The notes beneath the pieces were generated by a model, which made no database searches, was not told where the DNA came from, and saw only the letters and a list, made by a program, of their open reading frames with translations. Position numbers and translations under genes: made by a program. From Beta vulgaris subsp. vulgaris (lineage: Eukaryota > Streptophyta > Magnoliopsida > Caryophyllales > Amaranthaceae): 64,000 nt of DNA. The number at the start of each line of letters is the position of its first letter. Position 1 is the stretch's first letter. Below, one piece after another: positions 34,038 through 48,000 of this stretch. The stretch spans positions 53,134,025 through 53,198,024 of the forward strand of contig NC_079205.1 in the NCBI RefSeq assembly GCF_026745355.1. Direction: 5' to 3'.

Positions 34038-34310
34038 CTTTTTTTCACGTCCTCCGTTCTGAATTAAATGCAACAAATTCACTTTTACATACGCATGTTG
34101 AGGCATTACTTTGACCACAAATATCTATAATTACATAAAAGTAAAAAATTATAAAAAAATAACATTTTATGAAAGTACGTCATGAGACGAATCTAACAAG
34201 ATCGGACTTCACTATGTTTTTCATTATGTACAATTCACAAACCTTAGTCAAAGTGAAAGTGTGAATGGTGAAAAAATGAAATTGTTGCATTTAATTCGAA
34301 ACCGAGGAAG
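34038..34310. mobile_element. Stowaway-like MITE
   Basis: Left tcctccgttctgaattaaat plus gcaac and right gttgcatttaattcgaaacc plus gaggaag are inverted repeats flanked by TA. The left end has a ~10-bp T-rich insertion between the TA and the repeat. No coding. Confidence 0.6.
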
Positions 34311-34462
34311 TATAAAAAAATTCAATGTTAGAGAGAATGTTAATAATTTCAAGACATCAACAATTGTGTAGCACTTGCTTAAAGATTTAAAGAATTTAGA
34401 GATACAAAAAAGGAAAATAAAAACACTGAAATATTGGGAAAATATTTGTATCCAAGAAGATA

Positions 34463-34711
34463 CTCCCGCTGTTTTTTATCATTCTCACTTTCCTGTGCGC
34501 GTCTCTTAATGCACCTCTTTGAAATAATATCTCTCATTATATATTAGTAAGAATTATAACGATTGAATATTAATAATGTACTAATTGAGACAAATCAAAC
34601 AAGACCCCGCATGACTATAACTTTTCTTATAAATTGAAAAAATTTGAGAAGATTCTCTCTAAGTATGAATAGTGTCAAGATTCCAAGTGAGAAAGATAAA
34701 AAAAAAAAGAG
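34463..34711. mobile_element. Stowaway-like MITE, diverged
   Basis: Left ctcccgctgttttttatcat plus tctcac is inverted at the right as gtgagaaagataaaa followed by an A-run and gag. TA flanks both ends (34461-34462, 34712-34713). Confidence 0.5.
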
Positions 34712-35269
34712 TATTAACTATTTACAACTCAAAAATAATAGTCAAAGGTAAAGCATAGTGACAGAGAATTAGCTTGGGTTCCAAAAAGTAATTAAGAAAG
34801 AAAATTTTGATTTTAATAATCACGACTCTACTTCTTATTAATTAGATTAGCTTTATAAGCACACAATGCGTGTGAAAAACATACAAAGTTAAATTAATTT
34901 TGTAATTACATGTAATAAACCAAAATAAATGTTAATGGTGGATTGTGCAACTGTCTGGTGAATTCCATTGCAATTCTGTAATTGACCGTTGTCAAAAAAA
35001 TTCTACAGTTTAGTGTGTATATATTTTTTTTAAAAAAAGATTGTCAAATTTTAGTTATAAAAATATAATATTCCGAATTATGCAGCAAAAGTAATATTCA
35101 ATTTACATTGTATAAAATTTTAGGTTGTTTAATTTAATAAAAATCAAAAATCTTATTTTTCTCTCATCCAAAACTCGTATTTATACATTACTCTATTTTT
35201 CAAAACAAAAAATTAAATTAATGGCATGATATACACTCTCGAAATCTTGAGGAGTTCTCTATACTCTCG

Positions 35270-35523
35270 AATAGTAATAGTAATAGTAATAGTAATAGTA
35301 ATAGTAATAGTAATAGTAATAGTAATAGTAATAGTAATAGTAATAGTAATAGTAACAGTTGCAGTAACAGTAATAATAACAGTAATAGTAACAGTAACAG
35401 TAACAGTAACAGTAATAGTAACAGTAACAGTAACATAACAGTAACAGTAACAGTAACAGTAACAGTAACAGTAACAGTAATAGTAATTATGATGATGATG
35501 ATAATGATAATGATAATGATAAA
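35270..35523. repeat. AGTAAT / AGTAAC / GAT microsatellite
   Basis: About 36 hexamer units. The left part is almost pure agtaat, the right part mostly agtaac, and the end is gatgat then gataat. Leucine- and Val-Ile-repeat frames over it are artefacts. Confidence 0.98.
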
Positions 35524-35612
35524 ATAATTGTAATCGTAATTATTAATAATAAATTATATTATTTTATTATCAGAGAAATAATTAGGAAGTGAACGAAACT
35601 GATTGGAACCGA

Positions 35613-35891
35613 GGCTCTGTTGGTTGGATGTAAAACATTTTCGATATAGAACATTTTACATGGAAAATCCAATTGTGAAGCTAATTTTCTTTTGTTTGGT
35701 TCAATTTAAAAAAAAGTTATGGAATGAGAAAAATAGAAGGGGAAGGAAGATGATGGATAAGAGGGAAGTAAAAGGTTGCTAAGAAGAAGGGAGAAAAATG
35801 AGTTTTCCCTTCTTTTTTAAAGGAAAATAATTTCCACCTATAGCTACTTTGATAGAAAACTTGTTTTACACCCCTTAGCATACCAAACAAT
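35613..35891. mobile_element. Diverged Tourist-like MITE copy
   Basis: Begins ggctctgttggttggatgta and ends near ttagcataccaaacaatg. The interior (acatggaaaatccaatt; ctaattttcttttgtttggt) follows the order of the copy at 59189-59549. It lies inside the Helitron at 34847-36386, so it inserted there or was carried along. Confidence 0.6.
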
Positions 35892-36469
35892 GAAAAATGA
35901 GAGGAACATGGAAACTAATTTTCACAGAAAATATTTTACTAAATTGAAAATAAGATGGAGAGAACAGGTTAGGAATAATCCTATTTATATGATAATATTT
36001 ACAATCCTAACAGATCATCGATGTACAATAAGCTATTACTAGTCTCATATGCACATTTATGTTAATGTATACGTTCTTACTTTTTAATTGTTTGAAATTG
36101 TTTTAGTTAGATTAGTTTAATTTTCAATCAAAAATATCTCTTTTTAAGCATATTATTTTGGAAAATATTTTATGTGTACATTATATCTTATTATAAATTA
36201 GACAATCTTAAGTTTCCTTATTAGTTATTATGCATAAATATATATTTTTTAGACAGGTATTATGCATAAATATAGATCAAGAAAAAATTGAATATTTTAT
36301 AGTTAGTATTTTTTTTTAATAAGTAAAAGGTAAAATAGTAATATTACAAGAGGACATAGTTCGTCACTTTGCTTATATAATAGAGATAAACTCGTCAATT
36401 TGTGTTACATTTTCGAGTGTGGTGCATAAAAAAATCTTAAACTACATAGGTATAGCCTATATGCGAGTA

Positions 36470-37068
36470 ACACTCCATTGAATTCCTTTAGAACCTCTGG
36501 AACCTCTCATATGTCATACGCAAAGCGCGAATTGCAGAAGCTCGTTCCAGGTTATTGTTTTGTCCCTTAGATGAATCTACTTGTTTTGTTGCGGATTTTG
36601 GTGTGGAATTGCGATTTTTGAGATCTACTTCATGAGATTATTCATGCGATTGGTTTTATGCTGTTTGTTTCATGAATTCAACTTATTTTTTCTTTCTCAT
36701 ATATGCTATCTCATGTTTTTAGTGATAATTTACATGTTATAAACTTATGACTCGAGTTTCTGGTTTAACTTCTTATTTCATCTTTGTTTCATGGAAGTAA
36801 ATAATAAGGAAATTTATGTTACAATTTGTAGATGCGCATATTTGTGTTCACTTGTTCTTGTTTAATTTCATGAGATCAATTTTTCAAGTGTTGTGGCTGG
36901 AAATCAGTAATGAATGACCTGTCATCCCCGGGCCCAGGGCGGCCGCCCCTCCTGCCCTGGCTCAGGGACGGGCCTGATGAGGAGATTTAGTGAGGAATAT
37001 TATTTGATTATAGTGTTCACTAGTTGCAGGTTTCGTTTTGGTTGAAGGCAGATTATAGAATTGTTAAA
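36470..37068 (+). promoter_or_regulatory. 5' leader of the JMJ24 gene with leader intron and upstream ORF
   Basis: A leader exon appears to end at the donor ttccag|gttatt (36550) and resume after the acceptor gttgcag (37029), leaving a 479-nt leader intron. An ATG at 36511 opens a small frame (MSYAKRELQKLVP) that, if spliced this way, continues GFVLVEGRL and stops at 37056-37058, 10 nt before the main ATG. The intron ends with a short, very GC-rich palindromic patch (36926-36975). The transcription start is not identified. Confidence 0.5.
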
Positions 37069-39004
37069 ATGGACGTTTTACGTTCTGCGGTCGGCAATGT
37101 TGATGATCATGTGGGGATTCCTGATGATTTGCGGTGTAAGAGGTCGGATGGTAAACAATGGAGATGTACAGCCATGTCTATGCCTGATAAAACCGTGTGT
37201 GAGAAGCACTATATTCAGGCGAAGAAGAGGGCAGCGAACTCTGCTTTACGAGCTAGTTTGAAGAAAGCAAAGAGGAAGCCTATGGGTGAAAGTCCAGTTT
37301 ATTTGGAGAGCAAGAGTGATGACAAGGATATGCCTCCTATGGATGTAGAGGTTCAGGATTTTCCTGTTGCAGGTTTCGCAAGGAGGCCTAAGGACCGGGT
37401 CGTGAACAATCAACTTCTCGGTTCTCCTGAATCTCCATCAGTGAAAAGTTTGTCTATGCTGAATCCGTTGAATCTAGAGGATGATATGCAGACAGACTTG
37501 GATCCTTATGATGAAAGTCGGAAGTCTTACATAGCATCGCCTCCTTACGCCTTAGAATCCTCAAGGAACATGTCACAGAAGAGTACTGATAATGGTGCCA
37601 TGGCTATGAGTGAGGTACAGGCCACTGTTCATATCTACTCCTTTGCCTTTTTTCTTTGCTTGTGCTAAGATCAACTGGCTAAATAAGTAGTATATAAGAA
37701 GTTTGGGGTCCTAAGTGCTAATAATATCTTGCACTTTAAATTATCACCCTACTGTAGATGGGAGGATTCTATTATGCTAATCTTCTCTTATTAGATATCC
37801 CTTTGAGACCTTGTTATAGTGACCAATAATTAGTTCTTTGACTTAAGCTTCTTATCTCTCAAAACGCCCTTTTTAGAGAGAGCTGGGACTTGAATCCTCC
37901 ATGAATTCTACTGGCACGTTGTATTTATTAGTCAATTGAGCTGTTGCTAATGCTTAGTGTAGTCTCGCTCATAGGTTTCTAATTAAATGGAACAACTGTT
38001 GTTTGCTATGTAGCACGGGTACTTCTTCTAAGTCGTCCTCATACCGGTACCCGATGGGTACGCGTACCCATTCTTAAAATTTTGAAATCTTGACGTTTTC
38101 CGACCCGTACTCGAATTTGAACCCTTACCAGTATCCGCCTTTGTGCGACCTAGGTTGTTTGAGCTGAGGAAATTGTAGGAACATATAGATACATATATAG
38201 CGGAATTTCAGGAATAATTTCCTAGCATCTATTATAGGACCATGAATATAATCAAACACATGAATCAATCAATAAGAATTAGATGTACAACATTTGTAGC
38301 GTGATTTCCTTGTTGTATGCAAGCTTCGAAGATATGAGAGCCCTAAGTGTTGCTCCTCTAATCAGTCTATGAACACCAGCTGAATACCCTGCTAGAATGG
38401 AGGAGGAAGATTCTCTTGCTTTTTGGTGATATAGGCGTCCGCCGTCAGCCGTCAGTCACTAGGGGAGGTGTTTAGGGTTTCTCAAGCTTTCTTTTTTGTG
38501 AAAAGAAACTCCGTTATGAAGTAATTGCCTAAACCCGAATATTATATCTTATATATAATAGAAGAATCCTAGGCAAGTTAGGAGAACTAATTCTCTTACT
38601 ATTCCCCTTATTCCTGGCCAACCCAATCCTAAATTGACTTGGGTTGCTTTGTCCAACTTGTACTACGATGTGTGACCTCACAAGATTAATATATTTTAGT
38701 TGTAGACCCAATCAATATTGTCCTACTATTCATATTTATTCTCTAGCAAGTAAATACGACTACAAATAATTAACTTTATTATCTTGGTAGTTTAATTTCT
38801 ATTAATATTTAGTAAGTGTCGGGAATCTCGGGATGTCTTTTTCAGAAATGACCTGTTGGTGATACTCTCCCTATTGGATGAAATGTGAATGGTATTGTTT
38901 TGTTTAAGATTAAATTATAATCATTGGATAACTATGATATGGTTGTATATATAATATTTGGGGAATCTCCTTTTTTCGCCTTCCCTATAAAGGTTTTATA
39001 ATTT

Positions 39005-39052
<48 letters not shown>

Positions 39053-42000
39053 TGTGAGTGAGTGTAGCGTGTGAGCGTGTGTTTGTGCGTGTGTGTGCTC
39101 TTTTATAAGTTCTATGTTGCTTTATAGGTTCATTCTGATGCGAGCTCTGATTCTTCTGATGAGACTGGTGGACTAACTTGCCATCAGTGCCGAAGGACCA
39201 ACAAAGTCTCAGTTGTTTGGTGCCTTAAATGTGATAGAAGAGGGTATTGTGGTAGCTGCATCAGTACATGGTGAGATCAGCATGTATACACTATTAATTT
39301 TGTAGCCTATGATGGTGGTGGTGCATGACCAATCATTCTTGTATTAGGTATACAAATATCCCTTTGGAAGAGATCCGAAGACTTTGCCCTGCATGTCGTG
39401 GCATTTGTAATTGTAAGGTGTGCTCGAGGGTGGATAATTTGATAAAGGTAAAATCTCAGTCATTTACCGTCGATGATGTTTCTCTGTATCACTTTTACCT
39501 GTAAAAATTAGTTGTAATAACATCTCGTTTACTTAACGGCAAAGACTACTATTTCTTCGTTGTTGCAGGCAAAGATCAGGGAGATACCTGTGCTGGATAA
39601 GCTGCAATACCTTTATTGCTTGCTGTCTTCAGTGCTTCCTGTGGTTAAGCAGATCCACCAGCAACAATGTGCTGAAGTGGAATTAGAGAAGAAGCTTCGT
39701 GGTAAGAAGCTTGGAGATTCTTGTCTTTTCGTCGTAATTATGGCAATTGTGCTTGCATAAGTGTGTGCTGTCTATCTTAATAATTTATGCATTCTTCAGG
39801 AGTTGATGTAGATCTTGAGAGGACAAAATTGAATGCAGATGAGCAGATGTGCTGGTACTCACGACATCTTTGTGTACTCAGTTTAATTTTTCACAGTCAA
39901 TGATCAAGCATTCATCAAGAATCTCACATCTTTATAATTCCATTGTGCATAAATATTCTCAATTAATCAGTTTATGCTTTTTTTTTCTTCTGAAATAGTG
40001 TACATGAGTAACTGAAAAGGTTCTTTGTCAGTGATTGCTGCAGAGTTCCAATTGTTGATTATCATCGGCACTGCTCAAGCTGCTCATATGATCTCTGCCT
40101 CAGTTGCTGTCAAGATCTTCGTAGTGCAATGTTGGCTAATGTAGTGGGTGATCATATCTCTGAAAAAAATCAGTTTGGAGAAGTTCTGAAAGAGCAACAA
40201 GCTTCACCAAACCATAGGCTTTTGATAAGTGTCTTGTTTCCTGGCTGGAGAGCAAGTAAAGATGGCAGTGTACCTTGCCTTCCCAGAGAACATGGTGGCT
40301 GTGGTTGCTCTTATTTAACTCTTCGGCGAATTTTTAAGATGAATTGGGTTGCTAGGCTGGTAAAAAATTTAGAGGAAATGGTTGGTGGTTGCAGGGTTAA
40401 AGCTATATTTTCTTCAGACACACGATCACTTAAATCTAGCTTCTGTAAATGTGCATCACGCAAGGACAGTGATGATAATTTCTTGTATTGTCCATCAGCT
40501 CAAGACATTAAGCATGATGGGGTTGTTTACTTCAGAAAACGTTGGGCAAAGGGTGAACCTGTCCTTGTCAAGCAGGTATGTAATGATTCGTCAAGTACAA
40601 GTTGGGACCCCATGGTTATATGGAGAGAAATTTGTGAATCTACTGATGAGAGGATGAATGATGCTGGTAGAATGGTGAAAGCTGTTGACTGTCTAGTTGG
40701 GTCTGAGGTATGCTTTCCACACTTTAATTGGCTTTTGCGGGAGTATTTGTTTAGCCATTTAACCTGACTTCATTCAGAAATTTTTCTTAGTATATGTCGA
40801 CCAATTGAAATGCAACATATATCATTATGATAAATCAAATTAAAAGCTATGATTGAGTAGCCCCATATGCTGTAACTGCGGGGTTGTGATGATCTTGCGA
40901 GTTAGGTACATCTTACCAGACTTAGGTTGAAAAACATGTTGTGGCTTTAGTGCCATCATCAACCAGAAATTTTGAAGTATTTAAAGTTTTTTGTTCTTTA
41001 GTGCCATTGTTAATTCATTGATTTGTATATTTTAGTCAATATCAAATATTCCTTTTTAAGTTTTTTTACATCCAATAAATTACTACTCCCTTCGTCCCAT
41101 AATATAGTGCTTGATTACATTTTTTCATGGGAATTAAGGTAAATAGAATCTAAGAGGAAAGTAAAGACTTTTTATTATTAAAATTGTTGTGTGGAAAAAG
41201 GTGATTTTAGGAGAGAGAATGGAGAATAATTGGTAAAAGAGCATTAAATGTAACCCTTGGGTTGAATAAACAAAGCAAAAAAACTAATTTCAAGAAGCAA
41301 ACAAATGATGATGACACGGTTTTTCTAGGCAAATCACGAAAAAATATGGAATTAAATATAGATTCAAGCACTATATTTTGGGACACCCAAAATGGAAATG
41401 AAGCACTATATTATGGAACGGAGGGAGTATAAGAGATCAAGATATACTTCAAACTAAGGACTCGTTTGGTTGAAGTTGGGAAGTATAGCTTCTCGTGAAT
41501 TTGCATTTCCCATGAAATTATATTTCCTAGGAAGTACATTTTTTCGTTTGGTTGAACATGAGAAATTCTATTTCCCATGAGAATTTCCACTTACCTAGGA
41601 AGGCTCGGGTAAGTTATTTCCTACATTTTGTAGGAAATAGAACTTCCTAGGAAGTTCTATTTCCCATGTTTTTGCCAACCAAACAACAATACATATATTT
41701 ACTTCCTAGGAATTCTAATTTCCCATGCATTTGAAGGTTAACCAAACAAGCTCTAAAATTAGTTAGTTTACCATTTATCATCATCTATTATTGCCTATTG
41801 AACTGGCCTTGGAGGAATGCGGTGGCTCAATTAGAAATTCTATTCGTTGGAAGAGATTGAATGATTTCTGATATAGTATTAGTTATAATTACTTTAGTTG
41901 ATACAAAAATTATTTAGCAGTTTTAGGTGCATAATAATATTTTTCTGAAGGTGCAGAAGATTTCGGGGGTCCTATCAATGGCTAGCGTGTGGTTTTTATG

Positions 42001-45000
42001 GCTGGAAGGGAGAGAGAGGGTTTTGGGTGCTCATCTTCTATTGAGGCTTGAGCTGTATAGGGTTGTCTACTTGGTCACTTCTTATCTTATGACTTCGAGG
42101 TCCTTTTTAGTTTTTCTAAATATAGTTTTTTGTATTTATCTTTTATATCTGATGAAATTTTCTCAAAAACTACCTTACAATAATACTTTTTGCGAAAACT
42201 ATCTTATAAAAAAATACTGTAAAGAACTACTTTTTAGAGCAAAAATATTGTACGAAGCTACCCTTGGCCGGATTCCGACCATTGACCACCTTTTTCGGCA
42301 TTGGCCTTTTCTCTTCCCTTTGTTTTTGACTTATTTTTTGTCAAAATTTGCCAAACTACCAAACCTTAATACCAATTATAAAAGGAAATTGAATATTTTG
42401 GGTGAAATTGGAGGGGAAAAGGAAGGGAAAAAAGCAAAAAGAGGGAAAGGTCAACGCCGGAAATGGTGGCAAATGGCGATCAATGGCCAAAATCCGGCCA
42501 ACAGTAGCTTTCAGCAACATTTTGTTTTGATAGGTAGTTTTTACAACAATTTTTTTATAAGGTAGTTTCTCAAAACATGTTTTCATAAGGAAGTTTTTAA
42601 TAAACTTCCCTAAATCTGAAGCGCAACGTGATTTTTTTGGTTTTGTTTCCCTTACCTTTTTACTTTTGGAGACCTTCTGATGTTCGTCATTTTTCAATTG
42701 ATGAATGATCTTCGTGTAAGACTAACAACATTGTGATTGGTCTAATTTTGACCGTACTTGTGTCATGTGATGTTAGGTTGATGTAGAACTTGGGCAATTT
42801 ATGAAAGGATACTCAGAGGGGCGCCTCCATGAAAATGGTTGGCCACAAATGTTGAAGTTGAAGGATTGGCCGTCACCAAGTGCATCTGAAGAGTTCTTTT
42901 TGTACCAAAGACCTGAATTTATTAGTAAAGTGCCATTTCTTGAATTTATTCATTCCAAGTGGGGGCTTCTGAATGTTGCTGCAAAATTGCCACATTATTC
43001 CCTGCAAAATGACGTTGGACCAAAGATATTAATCTCATATGGACTGTCTGAAGAGTTAGGTAGAGGTGACTCAGTGACCAATCTCCATATGAACATGCGT
43101 GATATGGTGAGTTTTTCTTACTCTGTTATTTCTTTATGTTCTCTGAGTTTGCTTCTGGACATTTGACATACAACCTGTAAATTCAATGTCCCAATTGCAT
43201 GAGTTTGAGGGGTGGTCTTGCGTTGTTTTAGATGTCAAAACTATCGAACTAAACTAGGAAAAGTTGCGGTGTCTATGGTTCTCTGTTGTTCTACTTTAGG
43301 ATTGTTTTCTGTTATAGTAAGTTAGACACCTATGAATAATTTTTTGCCGAAGTGAGATTTATGGATCTGTTCTCATGCGCATAAATGCTTCATGTATGAT
43401 CGAGATAGGAATATTTAACACTCATGTGTCCACTTTGATACAAACAGCTTATATGCCGTGCTTGGTAGTCAATGGATTGTGCTTAGGCAGTTATGGATAC
43501 TTGTGATATTCGTGCTAAAACCAAATTTCAGCTTTGGGTTTCTAAATATGGATTTGCATTTGGGGTATTCCTTAAATTTGCTACATCAATCCTCTTATAT
43601 ATGAAAAGTTGCAATGGGAGTTTGGAAACTTTTTTATGTAGTCGTGAAGCTTTGCATTTACTTGATCTTGTTTTCTGAGAAGTCGAAAATTAGCAACAAT
43701 CTAGATAGCCACCTGATTTTTTTATAGTTACTGATATATCTGATTTTATTTTTATTTTGAGGAATTAAACCACCATTGAATTTCCTTTTTAGAAAACTGT
43801 GTTGCTTGGATATGCGACGTATGTTGTATAGCCTTATGTTAGTGCATTGACGAACCAGAGATACACAAGGAAAGAAGGGAGTCAAGCTGAAAAGTGGTAA
43901 TTAGATATCAGATCTTGTCTGAATTTTGAAACCAATTGATTTGATGCTCGTAGAAGTGTGTTTTCCTTTCTTGAATTTTAACTTCCCAGATTTCGGAGAT
44001 GCTTAATTGAAGCAGAGAGAGCGTTGTGCTTCTTGTGGTAAATTATAGATCGTGAAGATGATGGGAAAGGAACCAGATGAGTAAATGAGAGTTTCTGTGT
44101 GTTTGTTTCATCTTAAAGGTCTACGTCCACTCCCTAAATTCATTTAGAGTGAATATTTTTTATTTTATTTTACCATGTGACAAGATTATCCTAGAGCTAC
44201 CCAGATTAGGTTCACCCCAACAAAAAAAGTGTAGTTTATTGCATGGCCTAACTCACTTCACAGCTTTCTTCCTTTGAGCAGTGGAATTGCATACCAAAGT
44301 CTTAAATCCATGATTTATACAGCAGAACTTTTATCTGCGTATGAAGGTTGTTGTCTTTTGTTGGGAAGTAAAGGAATCTTGCTATGAATTTCTCTTGGAT
44401 GACTTTACCCTACTTCAGTACTGTGGCATTGTGATCACACAATCGCTCTTAAATGAATTTGATTTGACGGCACACCAATGAAACTCTTCCAAGCTGATAA
44501 GTTCAAAAATGTTGTTGAAAGTTGAGCATTGCTGAGTTCGGGCTGACCTTTCTTCTTCCTCTCTGTTAACTTTTGTGCTTAAGATTTTTTCTCAATTTCT
44601 TGGTGGTTATGTTTCTTGGGTTTCTTGAATCTGCTTGTAGGTATACCTTTTGGTGCATTCTTGTGAAATGAAAGCTAAAGGATGGCAGCAGGCAAACATT
44701 GACAATATACAGAAACCTTGTGGGGAAACTATGGTTCAAGATTCTTCTGGATATCCATGCAGGGACTTGAACGAGAAAGTTCCACCTAGTTTTTCCTTTG
44801 ATGAAAATGAGAGAAGTAATGTTAATAGGAATAAGCTAGACATAAATCTAGATGAGCAAATAGAGGATGCTGAACGCCAGACAATTGACCTTGAACATGG
44901 GCAAATGGAAGGTAGATTAAGCTCCTCCGGCACACATCCTGGGGCTATTTGGGATGTCTTTCGACGGGAGGATATTCCAAAGATAACGGAGTATCTAAAA

Positions 45001-48000
45001 GCCCATTGGATGGAATTTGGAAAGTCCGATACGGTATACAATGATCTTTTGAGAAAATTACACAGCTATAAATTAAGTTCGTTCTTTTTCTGCTGATACA
45101 TTTTTCTGATAGTAATTACTAATTTGTAAAAATTGCAGGTCATAAGCCCTCTCTATGGTGAAGCAGTGTATCTGAATGGTCACCATAAGCAAAAACTGAA
45201 GGAGGAATTTGGTAAGGCTGCTTGTTCGTTCAGGAATTTTGTGTTTGTAGGTTGTGTTCTGACTGCAACTTAAATTATTATTGAAAATAACTGTGAAGGC
45301 ATTGTATAATTTATGTTTCCCATCCAGGAGGTTGTCATTGCCCGCATTACTTCCATCTTACGTTTTTGCTTCCATTGGCCACTTTCCATACTTTAGATTT
45401 ATGGTTTTGAGATATGCTTTGGCCTGAGAAAAATCATCCATGCAGGAAAATATAGCTGGTATGCTAATCAGGGATAGTTAGTGATAGAACCAAATGGCTC
45501 TGAAGTTTAAACCTGTAACTGAATAGGATCTTCCGGGATTTAGTGAATTAGTGTCAGTTAAGATTATTTGTGGGATCAGGCTTTCCTCTTTTAGCTTTTT
45601 TTGGCCTTATGTTAATTGGGTTTTCCGTTTTCTTGGGCTTTTCCCTATCTAATGCAACACAACTAGAGCTGTTTTTAATGTTTCCACTTGATTTTGGTGA
45701 CTTGTGGTCTCCTCTTTTTTTTTTTTTAATCTCCATTAAGTATGATCTTGTTATCTAAATTTTACTGTAGATTGTGCTGATGTTTAGATTATTGAACCCT
45801 TAAGGTTTTAATTGATAATTAGATGGTTAAATCTTAACTTGGTCTAGTTTATTAATATTTGTGTTGAAGTCGAGAAAGTTAGTGTTAGTGGTTGTTTGGT
45901 ATACATAAATTATGTAGGCAATAGAAACTCTTATGATTTTCTAAATTGGTTAGTTGTTTGGTTGACATGAAGTGGGGAAAATGGGGGGTAATTAAAAGTC
46001 TTGGGAAATTGAAATTCCCTCAAAACGTGGGAATTTATTCACATAGCCGCCCTTGGTCATTCAGAATTTCCACATCAAGTCATGGGAATTACAAATTCCT
46101 TGATGACAACCAAACACATTAGTCAATTTCCTAGGAATTACAAAAGGGAAATAACTTCCTAGGAAATGGAACATCATGGTAATTAAACTCCCATGTATAC
46201 CAAACAATCAATTTGTCTCATGCTCTTTTATTATCCTATCTTTTGCTGCAACTCTCAAATGTCATACCTTATATACTTGACTAGTTTTTAAACCCTTGCA
46301 TTACACAAGGGAAATCATTAAAAATTACATATACACTATTATTATGATATTATGCTCCTACTCCTACTATATTATTCTTGTAATAGTATGTTCTATTCTT
46401 GTTATATATTTCTCACTGTTACTTGCTCCAATGCACGCAGTTAAGAATGAAGAATAATAATACATTATTGTTCATCTAAAAATGTATACATTTGTGTAGG
46501 ATGTATAATTAGATGATAAATGGAGCTTATTTTAACGTATTATTGAGCACTCTCTGATTGTATAAATATTATACTAACTAATATTTTGAATTATGTAAAG
46601 CAACTTATACTCAGTTTATATAATGTAATATTCTAAGGTTGTTTATTCAAAATTAACCTACATTATTCTCTTTTTAAATACTCTAATATATGTATTTTTT
46701 TTATCTGTATAAATTTATATTTCTTTTACAACTTATTTTAAAAATTGTGACATGACATGTTTGGGTGGCGCTATGCTCCTGAAAAGATTCTCCTTCAATT
46801 TGCTTTGAGATGAAAAACATTCTCGTTTCTATTCATATATTGATGATTAATTATCTCCTTGATTTGTACCTTTAGTTTGTTCCTGTTGAATCTGTTCTCT
46901 GCTCTTCTCTCGATTTTTGTTGCTTTTGAAGTTCCCTGTTCAGTTGGAGACATGTGCGGGGTTTCAGGTTTTACTGGTCCTGGTTTGGCCATCTAACATC
47001 TTCAGAGTGTTATCTAGCCATTATAAACTTTCTATAGCATAACATTGTTTTGTGATATTCAGACCATGTTTCTAGTGTGCCTTACCCAGATCCTTTATAT
47101 TTTTGGAATGCTTGTCAGGTTTTGAACAAAATAATATGGTTGCAATAACATTTTCTTTTGTATAGGGGTTGAACCATGGTCATTTGAACAGTACTTAGGT
47201 CAAGCGGTGTTTGTCCCAGCTGGATGTCCATTCCAAGTGAGGAATGTGCAGGTGAGTTTATTTGAGTACTTTTGTTCTTGTTGTTTATATTCAGACCTAA
47301 TAAGCTGCTATCTTAATCATGCTGGTACTGATGTTAATGTTTATGTTTGATGCTTGTATCTTACTCTTGTCTTTAGCCAATGTTTTCAGTATTGATTTCT
47401 TTGTCAGTGACGATGTTTGAAGTATTAATATTTAACAGCGTGCTTGCGCAGTTGTGCTGTTATAGAATATATTCTACTTGTCTGCATTTTCATCGCTCGT
47501 TTTGTCAAAGCCTGTAGACACTTGTATCATGCCGATGCCTGTTTGTGTGTGAATAACTAGGCTTATTCTTAAAGTTATGTCTGAGGTGAGCCGTGAGCTA
47601 TAAATTGTAGAATTAAATTTCATAAAGCGCGTGTCGTGCTGGCTTGTCATGCTCATAAAAGATAGTATAGTACAAATTATCAATTGTGATACTAAGTTAA
47701 GGATCATATATGTAGCAATTTATATCAATCGGCAGCTTCATAGGTTCCAAATTTTAAGATTCTTGTTATCTTCCATTACATAGTTATTGCTATTTGAAGT
47801 TGGTTTCTTGAAACATGTTTTACTCTTGAATTGGTTCCAAGATGTTTATGACTTGCTTTGTTGATATCTGAGATAACTAATATGTTCATTTGGTGACTTT
47901 ACAGTCAACAGTTCAGTTGGGTCTTGATTTCTTGTCTCCTGAGAGCTTAGAGCATGCAGTGAAACTCGCTGAAGAGATACGTTGTCTTCCAAATGATCAT

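Larger units (their letters stand above)
34847..36386 (-). mobile_element. Non-autonomous Helitron with internal microsatellite
   Basis: The plus strand starts ttag after A (34846), followed by ctttataag and a hairpin cacac-aatgc-gtgtg. It ends gcttatataatagaga followed by T (36387). On the minus strand this is 5' TCTCTATTATATAAGC and 3' hairpin plus CTAA, the same family as at 1341-5012. 1540 bp. It contains an (AGTAAT/AGTAAC)n tract (35270-35523) and a diverged Tourist-like MITE (35613-35891). No helicase coding. Confidence 0.75.

Noticed and set aside
35218..35438. Poly-leucine and Val-Ile repeat frames
   Set aside because: Translations of the AGTAAT/AGTAAC microsatellite.
35270..35523. 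CRISPR-like regular repeat
   Set aside because: Contiguous hexamer microsatellite without unique spacers, in a plant nuclear genome.
41927..42697. 212- and 113-codon frames in a JMJ24 intron
   Set aside because: They lie across the arms of an inverted-repeat element and between well-defined JMJ24 exons.
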